From assembly GCF_000799715.1 (NCBI RefSeq), contig NZ_JUHG01000014.1, positions 248,001 through 312,000 on the forward strand: a DNA stretch of 64,000 bases. Reading direction: 5' to 3'. The notes under the pieces were generated by a model. That model did no database searches and had not been told where the DNA came from. It worked only from the letters and a program-made list of their open reading frames with translations. This DNA comes from Martinezella rhizogenes (GTDB taxonomy: Bacteria; Pseudomonadota; Alphaproteobacteria; Rhizobiales; Rhizobiaceae). This document shows positions 1 to 8,938 of the stretch, in pieces. The stretch's first letter is position 1; each line of letters starts with the position of its first letter. Made by a program: the position numbers and the translations under genes.

Positions 1-205
1 CCTTGGTGATCGCGCCGGTTCCGGGGCCGAGTTCCAGCACCGGCAGACCGGACTGCAGGTTGATGACGCTCGCCATCTTGCGGGCGGTGATCGAGGATGT
101 CGGGACGATGGAACCGACGGTCTTCGGACCCTGCATCATGCCCTTGAAGAAACGGATTTCCTCGTCGAATTTCTTGCCAAGCCGTTCCTTGAGACGCAGC
201 GCCAT
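1..205 (-). CDS. pmtA: Phospholipid N-methyltransferase PmtA, N-terminal part
   Basis: The minus strand opens with ATG at 205 and runs off the left edge, so only about 68 residues are visible. The start (MALRLKERLGKKFDEE) and the SAM-binding stretch ending LELGPGTGAITK match the rhizobial PmtA methyltransferase, which converts phosphatidylethanolamine stepwise to phosphatidylcholine at the inner membrane using S-adenosylmethionine. The assignment rests on recognising the N-terminus and on its place beside dnaN. The catalytic C-terminal part is outside the window. It could also be a close paralogue of the same methyltransferase family. Confidence 0.85.
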   Translation of the reverse strand, partial: MALRLKERLGKKFDEEIRFFKGMMQGPKTVGSIVPTSSITARKMASVINLQSGLPVLELGPGTGAITK

Positions 206-310
206 GCTCTCCCCCATCAGTTTCTGCAGTTGCGACTTACATATCGCTTGTTTCTAATCTTGCAATGCTGTGACGCAATAACAAAAGAAAATGTCGCAAT
301 CAACGCGCGT

Positions 311-361
311 TAAAATAAAAGCGCCCTTCCCGTGTCCATGACAACGCGGGAAGGGCGCTTT
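311..361 (-). terminator. Rho-independent terminator of dnaN
   Basis: The arms at 318-332 and 347-361 (AAAGCGCCCTTCCCG and its complement) form a 15-bp stem just after the dnaN stop. On the minus strand the hairpin is followed by TTTTATTTTAA, which fits intrinsic termination of dnaN before pmtA. Confidence 0.85.
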
Positions 362-368
362 GGTTTCG

Positions 369-1487
369 CTAGACGCGCATCGGCATCAAGACATAAAGGG
401 CGTCGTCGCCGGCCGTATCGCGGATGAGCGTCGGCGAGCCGGCATCGGCAAGCAGGAAGATCGCGGCGTCGCCGGACAGCTGCGCGGTGATGTCGAGCAA
501 GTATTTGGCATTGAAGCCGATTTCCATCGCATCGGTGTCATAGCCGACGGCGACTTCTTCCGTCGCACTTCCGGAGTCCGGATTGTTGACCGTCAGCAGC
601 AGCTGACCGTCCGACAGCGCCAGCTTCACGGCGCGGCCACGCTCCGACGAGATGGTGGAGACGCGGTCGACGGCCTGCGCGAAGGACTGGCAATCGACGC
701 GCATTTCCTTGTCGTTGTTGGTCGGGATGACGCGCTGATAATCGGGGAAGGTGCCGTCGATCAGTTTCGAGGTCATGACGATCGAGCCGATCGTCGTGCG
801 GATCTTCGCGTCCGACACTTCGACGGTGACGATGACATCCGGGCTGTCGACTAGCTTCTGCAACTCGCCGACCGTCTTGCGCGGGATGATGATGCCCGGC
901 ATGCCTTCCGAACCGGAGGGCGCGCTGACATCGGCGCGCGCGAGACGGTGACCGTCGGTGGCAACTGCCCTGAGTTTCAGGTCGCCTTCGCTTTCGATCG
1001 TGTGGAAAAAGATGCCGTTCAGATAATAGCGCGTCTCTTCGGTGGATATCGCGAATTGCGTCCGGTCGATCAGCATCTTCAGGTCCGCTGCCTTCAGCTT
1101 GAAGGAATGGCTGAAGCTGCCGGCGGTGAGATCCGGGAAATCGGATTCCGGCAGGCATTGCAGCGAGAATTTCGAGCGTCCGGAGGCAACCGTCATCGAG
1201 CCGCCGTCGGGATTGGTGGCGAGAAGTACTTCCGAACCATCAGGCAGCTTACGCACGATGTCGTAGAGCAGATGCGCCGGAACGGTGGTGGCGCCGGCCT
1301 GCTCGACATTGGCGGGGGTCGCCTCGGTGATTTCCAGATCAAGGTCGGTCGCCTTCATGTCGAGGTTGGCGCCCTCGGCCTTCAGCAACACGTTGGACAG
1401 GATCGGGATCGTGTTGCGACGCTCGACCACGCGATGGACGTGGTTCAGCGACTTCAGGAGGTTCGACCGCTCAATTGTAATACGCAT
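369..1487 (-). CDS. dnaN: DNA polymerase III beta subunit (sliding clamp)
   Basis: This 372-residue protein is the ring-shaped processivity clamp that tethers replicative polymerase to DNA. The N-terminus MRITIERSNLLKSLNHVHRVVERRNT and the C-terminal YVLMPMRV are typical of the family, and the length is normal for alphaproteobacteria. The start at 1487 gives the conserved MRI beginning; the longer upstream frame has no family similarity. It is transcribed away from rsmI, with a strong terminator after its stop. It lies far from dnaA in this genome (about 46 kb away in the window). Confidence 0.97.
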   Translation of the reverse strand: MRITIERSNLLKSLNHVHRVVERRNTIPILSNVLLKAEGANLDMKATDLDLEITEATPANVEQAGATTVPAHLLYDIVRKLPDGSEVLLATNPDGGSMTVASGRSKFSLQCLPESDFPDLTAGSFSHSFKLKAADLKMLIDRTQFAISTEETRYYLNGIFFHTIESEGDLKLRAVATDGHRLARADVSAPSGSEGMPGIIIPRKTVGELQKLVDSPDVIVTVEVSDAKIRTTIGSIVMTSKLIDGTFPDYQRVIPTNNDKEMRVDCQSFAQAVDRVSTISSERGRAVKLALSDGQLLLTVNNPDSGSATEEVAVGYDTDAMEIGFNAKYLLDITAQLSGDAAIFLLADAGSPTLIRDTAGDDALYVLMPMRV

Positions 1488-1749
1488 GGATGCTACCGCT
1501 TTCGACCGTGACTGCCCGGGCGGTCCGACTCGCCCGAAGGATATGGTTCCGAGCGGCCCCGAAGGGATCGCCCCGAAGATTGGACGGGCAAAATGACAGA
1601 ACTCCGCATGCGAATGCAAGAGGCATCGGGATATGCAGCACGTCATTTCAGTAAATGATGGGCAAAGCTCACAGGATTTGCTGTGCACTTGCCGTTAGGC
1701 GGCACCTCGCCCATAAAGGCGATGAATCCAAGGCGAATTCAGGACAGGC

Positions 1750-2658
1750 ATGAACGAAGAACATTCCAGCGGCGGAGCGCGCAGCTTCCGCTTGCATAAC
1801 CACACGGTTCCCGCCCGTCCGCTCGAGCCGGCGCTCTATCTTGTCGCGACCCCGATCGGCAATCTCGGCGATATCACGCTCAGGGCACTGGAAACCCTGG
1901 CGGGCGCCGATGTGCTTGCCTGCGAGGATACGCGCGTCACCCGCGTCCTGCTCGATCGCTACGGCATCCAGAACAGGCCCTATGCCTATCATGAGTACAA
2001 TGCCGATGAGGTCGGGCCGCGATTGCTGCAGGCGCTGGAAGCCGGCCGCTCGGTGGCGCTGGTCTCCGATGCCGGCACGCCGCTGGTCTCCGATCCCGGC
2101 TACCGGCTGGCGCAGCAGGCGATCGAGGCGGGATATCGGGTCGTGCCCATTCCCGGCGCTTCGGCGCCGCTTGCGGCACTCGTCGGCTCTGGCCTGCCCA
2201 ACGACGCCTTCCTTTTCGCCGGCTTCCTGCCCACCAAGGACAAGGGCAAGCGCGACCGGCTGACGGAACTTGCCGCCGTCCCAGCCACGCTGATCTTCTT
2301 TGAATCGCCGCATCGCATCGCCGCGACACTTTCCGCCGCCGCCGATGTGCTCGGCGCGGAACGCCCGGCCGCCGTCGGCCGCGAACTGACCAAGACCTTC
2401 GAGGAATTCCGTCGCGGTACGCTCGCCGAACTCGCGGCATTTTATGAGACGGTCGATAACGTCAAGGGCGAGATCGTCTGGTTGGCCGGCCCACCGATGG
2501 AAGTCGTCACGCCGGAGGCCGATATCGAGGCCATGCTCCGCGATCTCTCCAAGACCTTGCCGACCGCTAAGGCTGCGGCGGAAGCCGCGCGCCTGACCGG
2601 CCTGCCGCGCAAGGACCTCTATCAGCGTCTGCTCGACATGAAGGGGCAGGCCGAGTGA
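1750..2658 (+). CDS. rsmI: 16S rRNA (cytidine1402-2'-O)-methyltransferase RsmI
   Basis: The 302-residue protein belongs to the tetrapyrrole-methylase fold family and methylates the ribose of C1402 in 16S rRNA using SAM. The motifs are ATPIGNLGDITLRAL near residues 33-47, LACEDTR soon after, SDAGTPLVSDPGY mid-protein and PIPGASA following it; all are characteristic of RsmI. It is divergent from dnaN and lies upstream of yraN, the usual rsmI-yraN association, although here a small AT-rich gene has come between them. Confidence 0.95.
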   Translation: MNEEHSSGGARSFRLHNHTVPARPLEPALYLVATPIGNLGDITLRALETLAGADVLACEDTRVTRVLLDRYGIQNRPYAYHEYNADEVGPRLLQALEAGRSVALVSDAGTPLVSDPGYRLAQQAIEAGYRVVPIPGASAPLAALVGSGLPNDAFLFAGFLPTKDKGKRDRLTELAAVPATLIFFESPHRIAATLSAAADVLGAERPAAVGRELTKTFEEFRRGTLAELAAFYETVDNVKGEIVWLAGPPMEVVTPEADIEAMLRDLSKTLPTAKAAAEAARLTGLPRKDLYQRLLDMKGQAE

Positions 2659-2803
2659 AACGATATGGCCTGGCAATTGCGTCGGCAGAGGCTATGTCGT
2701 TCAGTTCTAGCGAACTAGAAGGTTCAAGCTTGGTTCAAAGACTATATTGAGCCTATGTTTTCAAGTTTTTGGGATTTGCCAATTCACTGAGGAATGGTCT
2801 TCG

Positions 2804-3079
2804 ATGCCCGAAAAGAAGCCGTATATTATAGATGAGATAACCAAGAAGCAGGTATTTATATATCCTGCTGTAGGTTTGCTGGTTATTATTTTATCTGTAT
2901 CACTTTTCGAACTTCCGGAGTGGCTAATCATATCATTATTAATTGGATATGCTGTTATGCTTCAGTCCTTGATAAAGGACAAATATTTTTCATCCAGTTG
3001 GGTGAAGCCCAAAGAAGATAACCAACCGAATAAAAATACCCGAGCTGATAGCGAGCAGAATGGTCGCCATAGCGAATGA
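2804..3079 (+). CDS. Small two-helix membrane protein, function unknown
   Basis: ATG at 2804 follows a good ribosome site (GAGGAA at 2789-2794), giving 91 residues. Two hydrophobic stretches, about residues 17-35 and 38-55, are separated by a short ELPEW turn and should form a membrane hairpin. The tail is polar and rich in K, N and E. The gene and its upstream region are visibly AT-rich (for example TTATTATTTTATCTG), unlike rsmI and yraN on either side, which suggests recent acquisition or a young gene. I do not recognise a family. An in-frame ATG at 2747 would add 19 residues but has a poorer ribosome site. Confidence 0.65.
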   Translation: MPEKKPYIIDEITKKQVFIYPAVGLLVIILSVSLFELPEWLIISLLIGYAVMLQSLIKDKYFSSSWVKPKEDNQPNKNTRADSEQNGRHSE

Positions 3080-3094
3080 CGAATTTGATCCGCT

Positions 3095-3466
3095 ATGATC
3101 GGTGAGACCGGTGGAAAGCTGAAGCGGCAAAAGGCCTGGCGGCGCGGCCATGTCTCCGAATATCTTGCCGCTGCATTCTTACTGCTCAAAGGCTATCGCA
3201 TTCTCGCGATCCGCCACCGCACCAAGCTTGGCGAAATCGATATCATCGCCCGCAAGGGCGATCTCGCCGTCTTCGTCGAGGTCAAGGCCCGGCGCGGCGA
3301 GCAGGAGGCGGTCGACGCCGTCTCCTTTTCCGCGCAAAAACGCATCCGCGCCGCGAGCGACCTCTGGATCGCCCGCCAGCCGGACTTTGCGCTGCTATCG
3401 CAACGCTATGACATCGTCGCCATCCTGCCCGGCCGCTGGCCCCGGCATTTTCAGGATGCTTTTTGA
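3095..3466 (+). CDS. yraN: YraN family (UPF0102) nuclease-fold protein
   Basis: This 123-residue protein has the UPF0102 signature: RRGHVSEYLAAAFLLLKGYRIL at the N-terminus and GEIDIIARKGDLAVFVEVKARRG at about residues 45-68. The E..D...EVK pattern is that of a PD-(D/E)XK nuclease-like fold. Its biological role is unsettled. It normally follows rsmI in rhizobia and is often close to gshB; here three extra genes are present in the same stretch. The start at 3095 lies 15 bases after the small membrane protein gene, so the two may be co-transcribed. Confidence 0.9.
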   Translation: MIGETGGKLKRQKAWRRGHVSEYLAAAFLLLKGYRILAIRHRTKLGEIDIIARKGDLAVFVEVKARRGEQEAVDAVSFSAQKRIRAASDLWIARQPDFALLSQRYDIVAILPGRWPRHFQDAF

Positions 3467-3570
3467 GGCTGGTATCACGGAGCCGTCATAAAACGTGCCT
3501 ATTGCCGGGCGATCCGCGCTGGTGCCACTCCAAAGCATAGGCGCCTTATCTCATCTCGACAGGCCTCGTC

Positions 3571-4566
3571 ATGATCCACAGCACCGTTTCCGCCTTCGCC
3601 GTTCCTTCGCAAGAGAAGCGTCAGAGCTTCATTTCGCTGGAAAAGACCCTCGATATTCACGCCGCGACGCTGGCCTCGATTGCCTGCATGAACACGGTGC
3701 GCGTCAGTGGCGGGACCGGTCAGGGGCGGCCGCTTGCTTTCCCCTTCACCGTGGCGGCGTGGAATCTGGAGCGCTGCCTTTTCCCGATCGAATCCGCCGC
3801 CAAGCTGGAGGCGACCGCCGCACCGCTGGTGCTGCTCTCGGAAATGGATGAAGGCATGGCGCGCACCGGGCAGGGCGACCCGACCGCCATCGTCGCCGGC
3901 GAACTGGGCATGAACTACGCCTATGGCGTCGAATTCCTCGAACTCAGCCTCGGCTCCGAGATCGAACGTTCCTTCTGCAAGGACGATGTCAACGAGAAGG
4001 GTTTTCATGGCAACGCGCTGATGGCCTCGACGGAGCTGAAGGACGTCTTCCTGTTCCGCCTGCCGGGCGAGGCCGTCTGGTTCAAGGACAGCAACGAGCA
4101 GCCGCGCGTCGGCGAGCGCTGCGCCATTGGCGCTGTCGTCGAGACCGAAGCCGGTCCTTTTGTCGCCGTTTCTGTGCATCTCGAAAGTGTTGCCACCGTC
4201 GCCTATCGCGAGCGCCAGATGGCGGCGCTGATCGATGCCGTCGAGGCCTATGCCCCCGGCCTGCCGATCCTGATTGGCGGCGACCTCAACACCGGCAATC
4301 ATACCGGCGGCGATTTCAGGACGGATACTCTTTTCGCGATGACGGAGGGTCGTGGCTTCGAATGCCATGGCGGGCCGCTCGACCAGACGAGCACGCGCCC
4401 GAGCCTCATCACCCGCTTTCCCGACCGCACCATGAAACTCGACTGGTTCCTGAGCCGTGGCCTGAAGATCGGTGAGAGCCATCTGGTCTCCTCGCTGAAT
4501 GGAGACGGCAAGCCGTTGTCCGATCATGACATGATCGTCTGCACCATCGAGGGTTTTGCGGCCTAA
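3571..4566 (+). CDS. Endonuclease/exonuclease/phosphatase family protein
   Basis: The 331-residue protein has the motifs of the EEP superfamily (DNase I-like fold): AWNLER near residue 64 and LLSEMDEGM near residue 90 (metal-binding Asn and Glu), VSVHLES mid-protein, IGGDLNTG near residue 233 and a C-terminal LSDHDMI. These supply the metal ligands and catalytic His/Asp pairs for phosphodiester or phosphomonoester hydrolysis. The substrate (nucleic acid, inositol phosphate or lipid) cannot be told from sequence. No signal peptide is evident. The start is not certain because the ribosome site is weak; a later Met at about residue 40 is possible. Confidence 0.75.
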   Translation: MIHSTVSAFAVPSQEKRQSFISLEKTLDIHAATLASIACMNTVRVSGGTGQGRPLAFPFTVAAWNLERCLFPIESAAKLEATAAPLVLLSEMDEGMARTGQGDPTAIVAGELGMNYAYGVEFLELSLGSEIERSFCKDDVNEKGFHGNALMASTELKDVFLFRLPGEAVWFKDSNEQPRVGERCAIGAVVETEAGPFVAVSVHLESVATVAYRERQMAALIDAVEAYAPGLPILIGGDLNTGNHTGGDFRTDTLFAMTEGRGFECHGGPLDQTSTRPSLITRFPDRTMKLDWFLSRGLKIGESHLVSSLNGDGKPLSDHDMIVCTIEGFAA

Positions 4567-4662
4567 GTCTCGCAACCGTTAAAATGCACCACTTTTCCTG
4601 AACCGCGCCGTTACCTTTTCCATGCCATGAAGGCCGAGACGCGCATGGAATTGGGGGATTGC

Positions 4663-5166
4663 ATGGTCTTGAAATTGATGTTGGCGAGCATGGCGGCCTT
4701 CACTGCCCGTGCCGTACCGGTCGTCGCGGCATTGCCGCAGTCGAAAAACTTCGTCGCTGGTGCCGCCGGCGAGATGGAGATGAAACTATCGCCGATCGAA
4801 CCGTCCTGGGTCGTGGCCGGCGCGCCCGTCGCCCGCCTTGCCGAGCACTCTCGCGGGCAGGACGACGCCGCGCTGACGGCGCTGTGGGATTGCACGGCGG
4901 GCGAGTTTCACTGGCATTTCGGTTGGGACGAAACGGTGATGATCCTCGAAGGCGAAGTGCATATCACCACCGAGGACGGCGTCGAACGCCTGCTTTGCGC
5001 CGGTGACGTCGCCTATTTTGCCGGGGGCACATGGGCGACATGGCGCATCGACCGCTATGTGCGCAAGGTCGCCTTCTGTCGCAAGCCTTTCCCGAAGTCG
5101 CTGACCATGGCCTACCGCCTGCGCAATCTTGTGCGGCAGGGCGGCGCGCAAGGGATCGCCGCCTGA
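4663..5166 (+). CDS. Cupin domain protein (DUF861-like)
   Basis: This predicted 167-residue protein carries a single cupin barrel at about residues 50-140 with LWDCTAGEFHWHFGWDETVMILEGEV and AGDVAYFAGGTWATW, resembling the ureidoglycine-aminohydrolase type of small cupins. A hydrophobic N-terminal segment (MVLKLMLASMAAF) precedes the barrel and could be a membrane anchor. I chose ATG 4663 because GGGGGATT lies 5-10 bases upstream; starts at 4627 or 4645 are also in frame. It sits between the EEP protein and gshB on the same strand. The ligand and reaction are unknown. Confidence 0.75.
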   Translation: MVLKLMLASMAAFTARAVPVVAALPQSKNFVAGAAGEMEMKLSPIEPSWVVAGAPVARLAEHSRGQDDAALTALWDCTAGEFHWHFGWDETVMILEGEVHITTEDGVERLLCAGDVAYFAGGTWATWRIDRYVRKVAFCRKPFPKSLTMAYRLRNLVRQGGAQGIAA

Positions 5167-5238
5167 TCTCTTCAATAGCCGTTGCGTTTGATAGCCGGGC
5201 GACCTAAATCTGTCGGCGAATTCGAGCGAGGGCAAATC

Positions 5239-6186
5239 ATGGCGAAGATCAAGAATGTTGCGGTCCAGATGGACCATGTGCAGGGCATCAGCATCGCGGG
5301 CGACTCGACGTTCGCCATGAGCCTGGAGGCCCAGAATCGCGGCTACAAGCTCTTCCACTACACGCCCGAGCGCCTCAGCATGCGCGACGGCACGATCTAT
5401 GCCTCGGTCGAGCCGATGATCCTGCGCGACGTCAAGGGCGATCATTTCGAACTCGGCGAACCGGAGCGCGTCGATCTGTCGACCATGGACGTCGTGCTGC
5501 TGCGCCAGGATCCGCCCTTCGACATGGCTTACATCACTTCGACGCATCTGCTCGAGCGCATTCACCCGAAGACGCTCGTCGTCAACGATCCGGCCTGGGT
5601 GCGCAACTCCCCGGAAAAGATTTTCGTCACCGAATTCGCCGACCTGATGCCGAAGACGCTGATCACCCGCGATGCCGGCGAGATCCGCCGTTTCCGCGAG
5701 GAGATGGGCGACATCATCCTGAAGCCGCTCTACGGCAATGGCGGCGCTGGTGTCTTCCATTCGACCCGCGACGACCGCAACCTGTCTTCGCTGCTCGAAA
5801 TGTTCGGCCAGCTCTTCCGCGAACCCTTCATCGCCCAGCAATATCTGCCGGATGTTCGCAAGGGCGACAAGCGCATTATCCTCGTCGACGGCGAGCCGGT
5901 CGGCGCCATCAACCGTGTTCCGGCCGAGCATGACAGCCGCTCCAACATGCATGTCGGCGGCCGCGCCGAGGCGACGGAGTTGACGGCGCGCGAACAGGAA
6001 ATCTGCGCCCGCATCGGCCCATCGCTGAAGGCACGCGGCTTCCTTCTCGTCGGCATCGACGTCATCGGCGACTATATGACGGAGATCAACGTGACGTCGC
6101 CGACCGGCATCCGCGAGGTCAAGCGCTTTGGCGGCGCCGATATCGCCAGCCTGCTCTGGGATGCGATCGAGGCCAAACGCGCCTGA
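5239..6186 (+). CDS. gshB: Glutathione synthetase
   Basis: The 315-residue ATP-grasp enzyme joins gamma-glutamylcysteine and glycine to make glutathione. Recognisable features are the N-terminal IKNVAVQMDHVQGISIAGDSTFAM, ILKPLYGNGGAGVF in the ATP-binding lid, and EINVTSPTGIREV near the C-terminus, where Glu and Asn bind metal. ATG 5239 is supported by an upstream GAGGGC and by the family's MAKIKN beginning; an earlier in-frame start would add 19 unrelated residues. It is an ordinary single-copy core gene following the yraN region, as in other rhizobia. Confidence 0.96.
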   Translation: MAKIKNVAVQMDHVQGISIAGDSTFAMSLEAQNRGYKLFHYTPERLSMRDGTIYASVEPMILRDVKGDHFELGEPERVDLSTMDVVLLRQDPPFDMAYITSTHLLERIHPKTLVVNDPAWVRNSPEKIFVTEFADLMPKTLITRDAGEIRRFREEMGDIILKPLYGNGGAGVFHSTRDDRNLSSLLEMFGQLFREPFIAQQYLPDVRKGDKRIILVDGEPVGAINRVPAEHDSRSNMHVGGRAEATELTAREQEICARIGPSLKARGFLLVGIDVIGDYMTEINVTSPTGIREVKRFGGADIASLLWDAIEAKRA

Positions 6187-6366
6187 TTCGGCTTTTCGTC
6201 TCAGTTTGTTCTTATATTACAACTTGCTGTCGTAACGGCTCGCGCGATAGTAGGTTTGTTCGTTTATTGTTCTTGTTATATTCCTTTTTCCATGCAAGAT
6301 TGCAACCGCAGCCTACCAAGGGATTGGGTTGCTAGTGTAAAAAGCTTGCGGCACAGGGGATAAAGC

Positions 6367-7899
6367 ATGGTGGCGCGTGTCAGCACGGTTGCATTTCAGG
6401 GTATTGAGGGCGTTCCCGTCGAAGTGCAGGTGATGATCGCGCCCGGCAAGGTGCTGATGCACATCGTCGGCCTGCCGGACAAGGCCGTTGCCGAAAGTCG
6501 AGAGCGCGTGCAGGCGGCTTTGCATGCCTCGGGTCTGGCGCTGCCGCCAAAGAAGGTGACGGTCAATCTTGCCCCCGCCGATCTTCCCAAAGAGGGCAGC
6601 CACTTCGATCTTCCGATCGCGCTCGGGCTGATGGCGGCGTTGGGCGCCATTCCCGCGGATGCGCTGTCCGCCTATGCCGTCCTAGGCGAACTCAACCTCG
6701 ATGGCACGATCGCGCCGGTCGCCGGCGCGCTGCCGGCCGCAATCGCCGCCAATGCCATGGGCAAGGGGCTGATCTGCCCGGCTGAAAGCGGTCCCGAAGC
6801 CGCCTGGGCCGGTGCCGAGATCGATATTCTCGCGCCGCGCAGCCTGATCGCGCTCGCCAATCATTTTCGCGGTACCCAGGTCTTGTCGCGGCCAGAACCC
6901 GCCATCCGCGCCACTCCTGCCAATTTTCCCGATCTTGCCGATATCAAGGGGCAGGAGAGCGCCAAGCGGGCGCTGGAGGTGGCGGCGGCCGGTGGGCATA
7001 ATCTGCTTTTCGTCGGGCCACCCGGTTCCGGCAAGTCTATGCTGGCCTCGCGTCTGCCGTCGATCCTGCCGCCGCTGTCGACGGCGGAACTGCTCGAAGT
7101 GTCGATGATCCATTCGGTCGCCGGTCAGCTTTCCGGCGGCAAGCTCTCCGATCGCCGGCCCTATCGCACGCCGCATCATTCCGCCACCATGGCCGCATTG
7201 GTCGGCGGCGGCCACCGCGCCAGGCCCGGCGAAGCCTCGCTTGCCCATCACGGTGTTCTCTTCCTTGATGAGCTGCCGGAGTTTTCGCCACAGGCGCTGG
7301 ACGCGCTGCGCCAGCCGCTGGAAACGGGCGAATGCATCATCGCCCGCGCCAATCACCGCGTTTCCTATCCCGCCAGCATCCAGCTCATTGCGGCGATGAA
7401 CCCTTGTCGCTGCGGCATGGCCGGAGAGCCGGGTCACACTTGTGCCCGTGGCCCGCGTTGCGTCTCCGATTATCAGGGCCGCATATCCGGGCCACTGCTC
7501 GACCGCATCGATATCCGCATCGACGTGCCTGCCGTCTCCGCCGCCGATCTCATCCGGCCCGCAACGGCCGAAAAGAGCGCCGATGTCGCGCTGCGCGTTG
7601 CTCGCGCCCGCGAACGGCAGCGCGAACGCTTCGAGGCGGCTGGCCTGAAAGGCATCTCCACCAACGCCCGCTGCTCGACATCGATGATCGAGATCATCGC
7701 CGAGCCGGACGCGGCCGGCCTGCAATTGTTGCGCGATGCGGCCGAGAAGATGAAGTTCTCCGCCCGTGGCTATCATCGTGTGCTGAAGGTGGCACGCACG
7801 CTCGCCGATCTTGACGACAAGCAGATGGTGGGGCGGATCCATCTCGCCGAGGCTATTTCCTACCGCATCGCCGGAGAACGGCTGACGGCGGCGGCGTGA
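6367..7899 (+). CDS. comM: YifB/ComM family AAA+ ATPase
   Basis: The 510-residue protein has an N-terminal Lon-protease-like S5 fold domain (about 1-170), then an AAA+ Mg-chelatase-like module with Walker A GPPGSGKS near residue 218, Walker B VLFLDELPEF near residue 298, the cysteine-bearing MNPCRCGMAG near residue 344, and a C-terminal Mg-chelatase domain. ComM proteins are hexameric helicases that promote branch migration during natural transformation; in non-competent bacteria the role is less clear. A short hairpin follows the stop codon, separating it from convergent cysK. Confidence 0.93.
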   Translation: MVARVSTVAFQGIEGVPVEVQVMIAPGKVLMHIVGLPDKAVAESRERVQAALHASGLALPPKKVTVNLAPADLPKEGSHFDLPIALGLMAALGAIPADALSAYAVLGELNLDGTIAPVAGALPAAIAANAMGKGLICPAESGPEAAWAGAEIDILAPRSLIALANHFRGTQVLSRPEPAIRATPANFPDLADIKGQESAKRALEVAAAGGHNLLFVGPPGSGKSMLASRLPSILPPLSTAELLEVSMIHSVAGQLSGGKLSDRRPYRTPHHSATMAALVGGGHRARPGEASLAHHGVLFLDELPEFSPQALDALRQPLETGECIIARANHRVSYPASIQLIAAMNPCRCGMAGEPGHTCARGPRCVSDYQGRISGPLLDRIDIRIDVPAVSAADLIRPATAEKSADVALRVARARERQRERFEAAGLKGISTNARCSTSMIEIIAEPDAAGLQLLRDAAEKMKFSARGYHRVLKVARTLADLDDKQMVGRIHLAEAISYRIAGERLTAAA

Positions 7900-7920
7900 G
7901 GGCAAGTAGCTGAAACGACA

Positions 7921-7940
7921 AAGGGCGCCGTAGCGCCCTT
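7921..7940. terminator. Hairpin between comM and cysK
   Basis: The perfect 8-bp stem AAGGGCGC/GCGCCCTT with a 4-base loop lies between the convergent comM and cysK genes. There is no long T-run on either side, so termination strength is uncertain. Confidence 0.5.
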
Positions 7941-7969
7941 CGGGTATTTGACGATTGTAGCTGGCCGTG

Positions 7970-8938
7970 TCAGCCACCCAGTCCCTCGAACAGCACCGTC
8001 GAAAGATAACGTTCTGCAAAGGAGGGGATGATGACAACGATGGTCTTGCCTTCGTTTTCAGGCCGCTGGCCGACCTTGATCGCAGCCGTCAGCGCAGCGC
8101 CGGAGGAGATGCCGACCGGCACGCCCTCGAGCCTGGCAACCAGGCGGGCCAGCTGGAAAGCTTCGTCATTGGTGACGGTGACGACTTCGTCATAGACGTG
8201 CGTGTCGAGGATCTTCGGGGCGAAGCCGGCGCCGATGCCTTGGATCTTGTGCGGGCCGGGATTGCCGCCGGACAGAACCGGTGAGTCGGCAGGCTCGACG
8301 GCGATGACCTTGATATCGGGGTTGCGGGCCTTCAACACCTGGCCGACGCCGGTGATCGTGCCGCCGGTGCCGATGCCGGAGACGAAGATGTCGACGTTGC
8401 CGTTCGTGTCGTTCCAGATTTCCTCGGCCGTCGTCTTGCGATGGATTTCCGGGTTGGCCGGGTTTTCGAACTGCTGCGGGATGACAGCGTCCGGCAGCGT
8501 CGAGGCCAGTTCCTCGGCCTTGGCGATGGCGCCCTTCATGCCCTTTGCCCCTTCGGTCAGCACCAGCTCGGCGCCGAGCAGCGCCAGCATCTTGCGGCGC
8601 TCGATCGACATGGTTTCCGGCATGGTGAGGATCAGCTTGTAACCCTTGGCGGCGGCGGCAAAGGCGAGTGCGATGCCAGTATTGCCGGAGGTCGGCTCGA
8701 TCAGCACGCTCCTGCCGGGGGTGATCTTGCCCTGGGCTTCCAGGCTCTCGATCATGGCGACGCCGATACGATCCTTGACCGAGGCGATCGGGTTGAAGAA
8801 CTCGAGCTTTGCCAAGAGGTTGGCCTTGACGCCCTTCTCCTTGGCCAGCTTGTCGAGACGCACGAGCGGCGTATCGCCGATGGTCTCGGTGATCGAGCCA
8901 TAGACGCGGCCGCGGCCTGGTTTGCGGGTGTCGGACAT
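7970..8938 (-). CDS. cysK: Cysteine synthase A (O-acetylserine sulfhydrylase)
   Basis: This 322-residue PLP enzyme makes cysteine from O-acetylserine and sulfide. The PLP lysine is Lys55 in NPIASVKDR, the substrate loop is PTSGNTGIA, the phosphate-binding loop is GIGTGGTITG, and SSGAAL lies near the C-terminus; all positions fit CysK. The length is normal. It is monocistronic on the minus strand. Upstream of it (8939-9314) lies a spacer with several small inverted repeats whose significance is unclear. Confidence 0.96.
   Translation of the reverse strand: MSDTRKPGRGRVYGSITETIGDTPLVRLDKLAKEKGVKANLLAKLEFFNPIASVKDRIGVAMIESLEAQGKITPGRSVLIEPTSGNTGIALAFAAAAKGYKLILTMPETMSIERRKMLALLGAELVLTEGAKGMKGAIAKAEELASTLPDAVIPQQFENPANPEIHRKTTAEEIWNDTNGNVDIFVSGIGTGGTITGVGQVLKARNPDIKVIAVEPADSPVLSGGNPGPHKIQGIGAGFAPKILDTHVYDEVVTVTNDEAFQLARLVARLEGVPVGISSGAALTAAIKVGQRPENEGKTIVVIIPSFAERYLSTVLFEGLGG

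Noticed and set aside
2690..2750. A possible tRNA-like segment (GGTTCAAGC near an inverted repeat)
   Set aside because: No acceptor stem, anticodon arm or D-loop could be folded around it.
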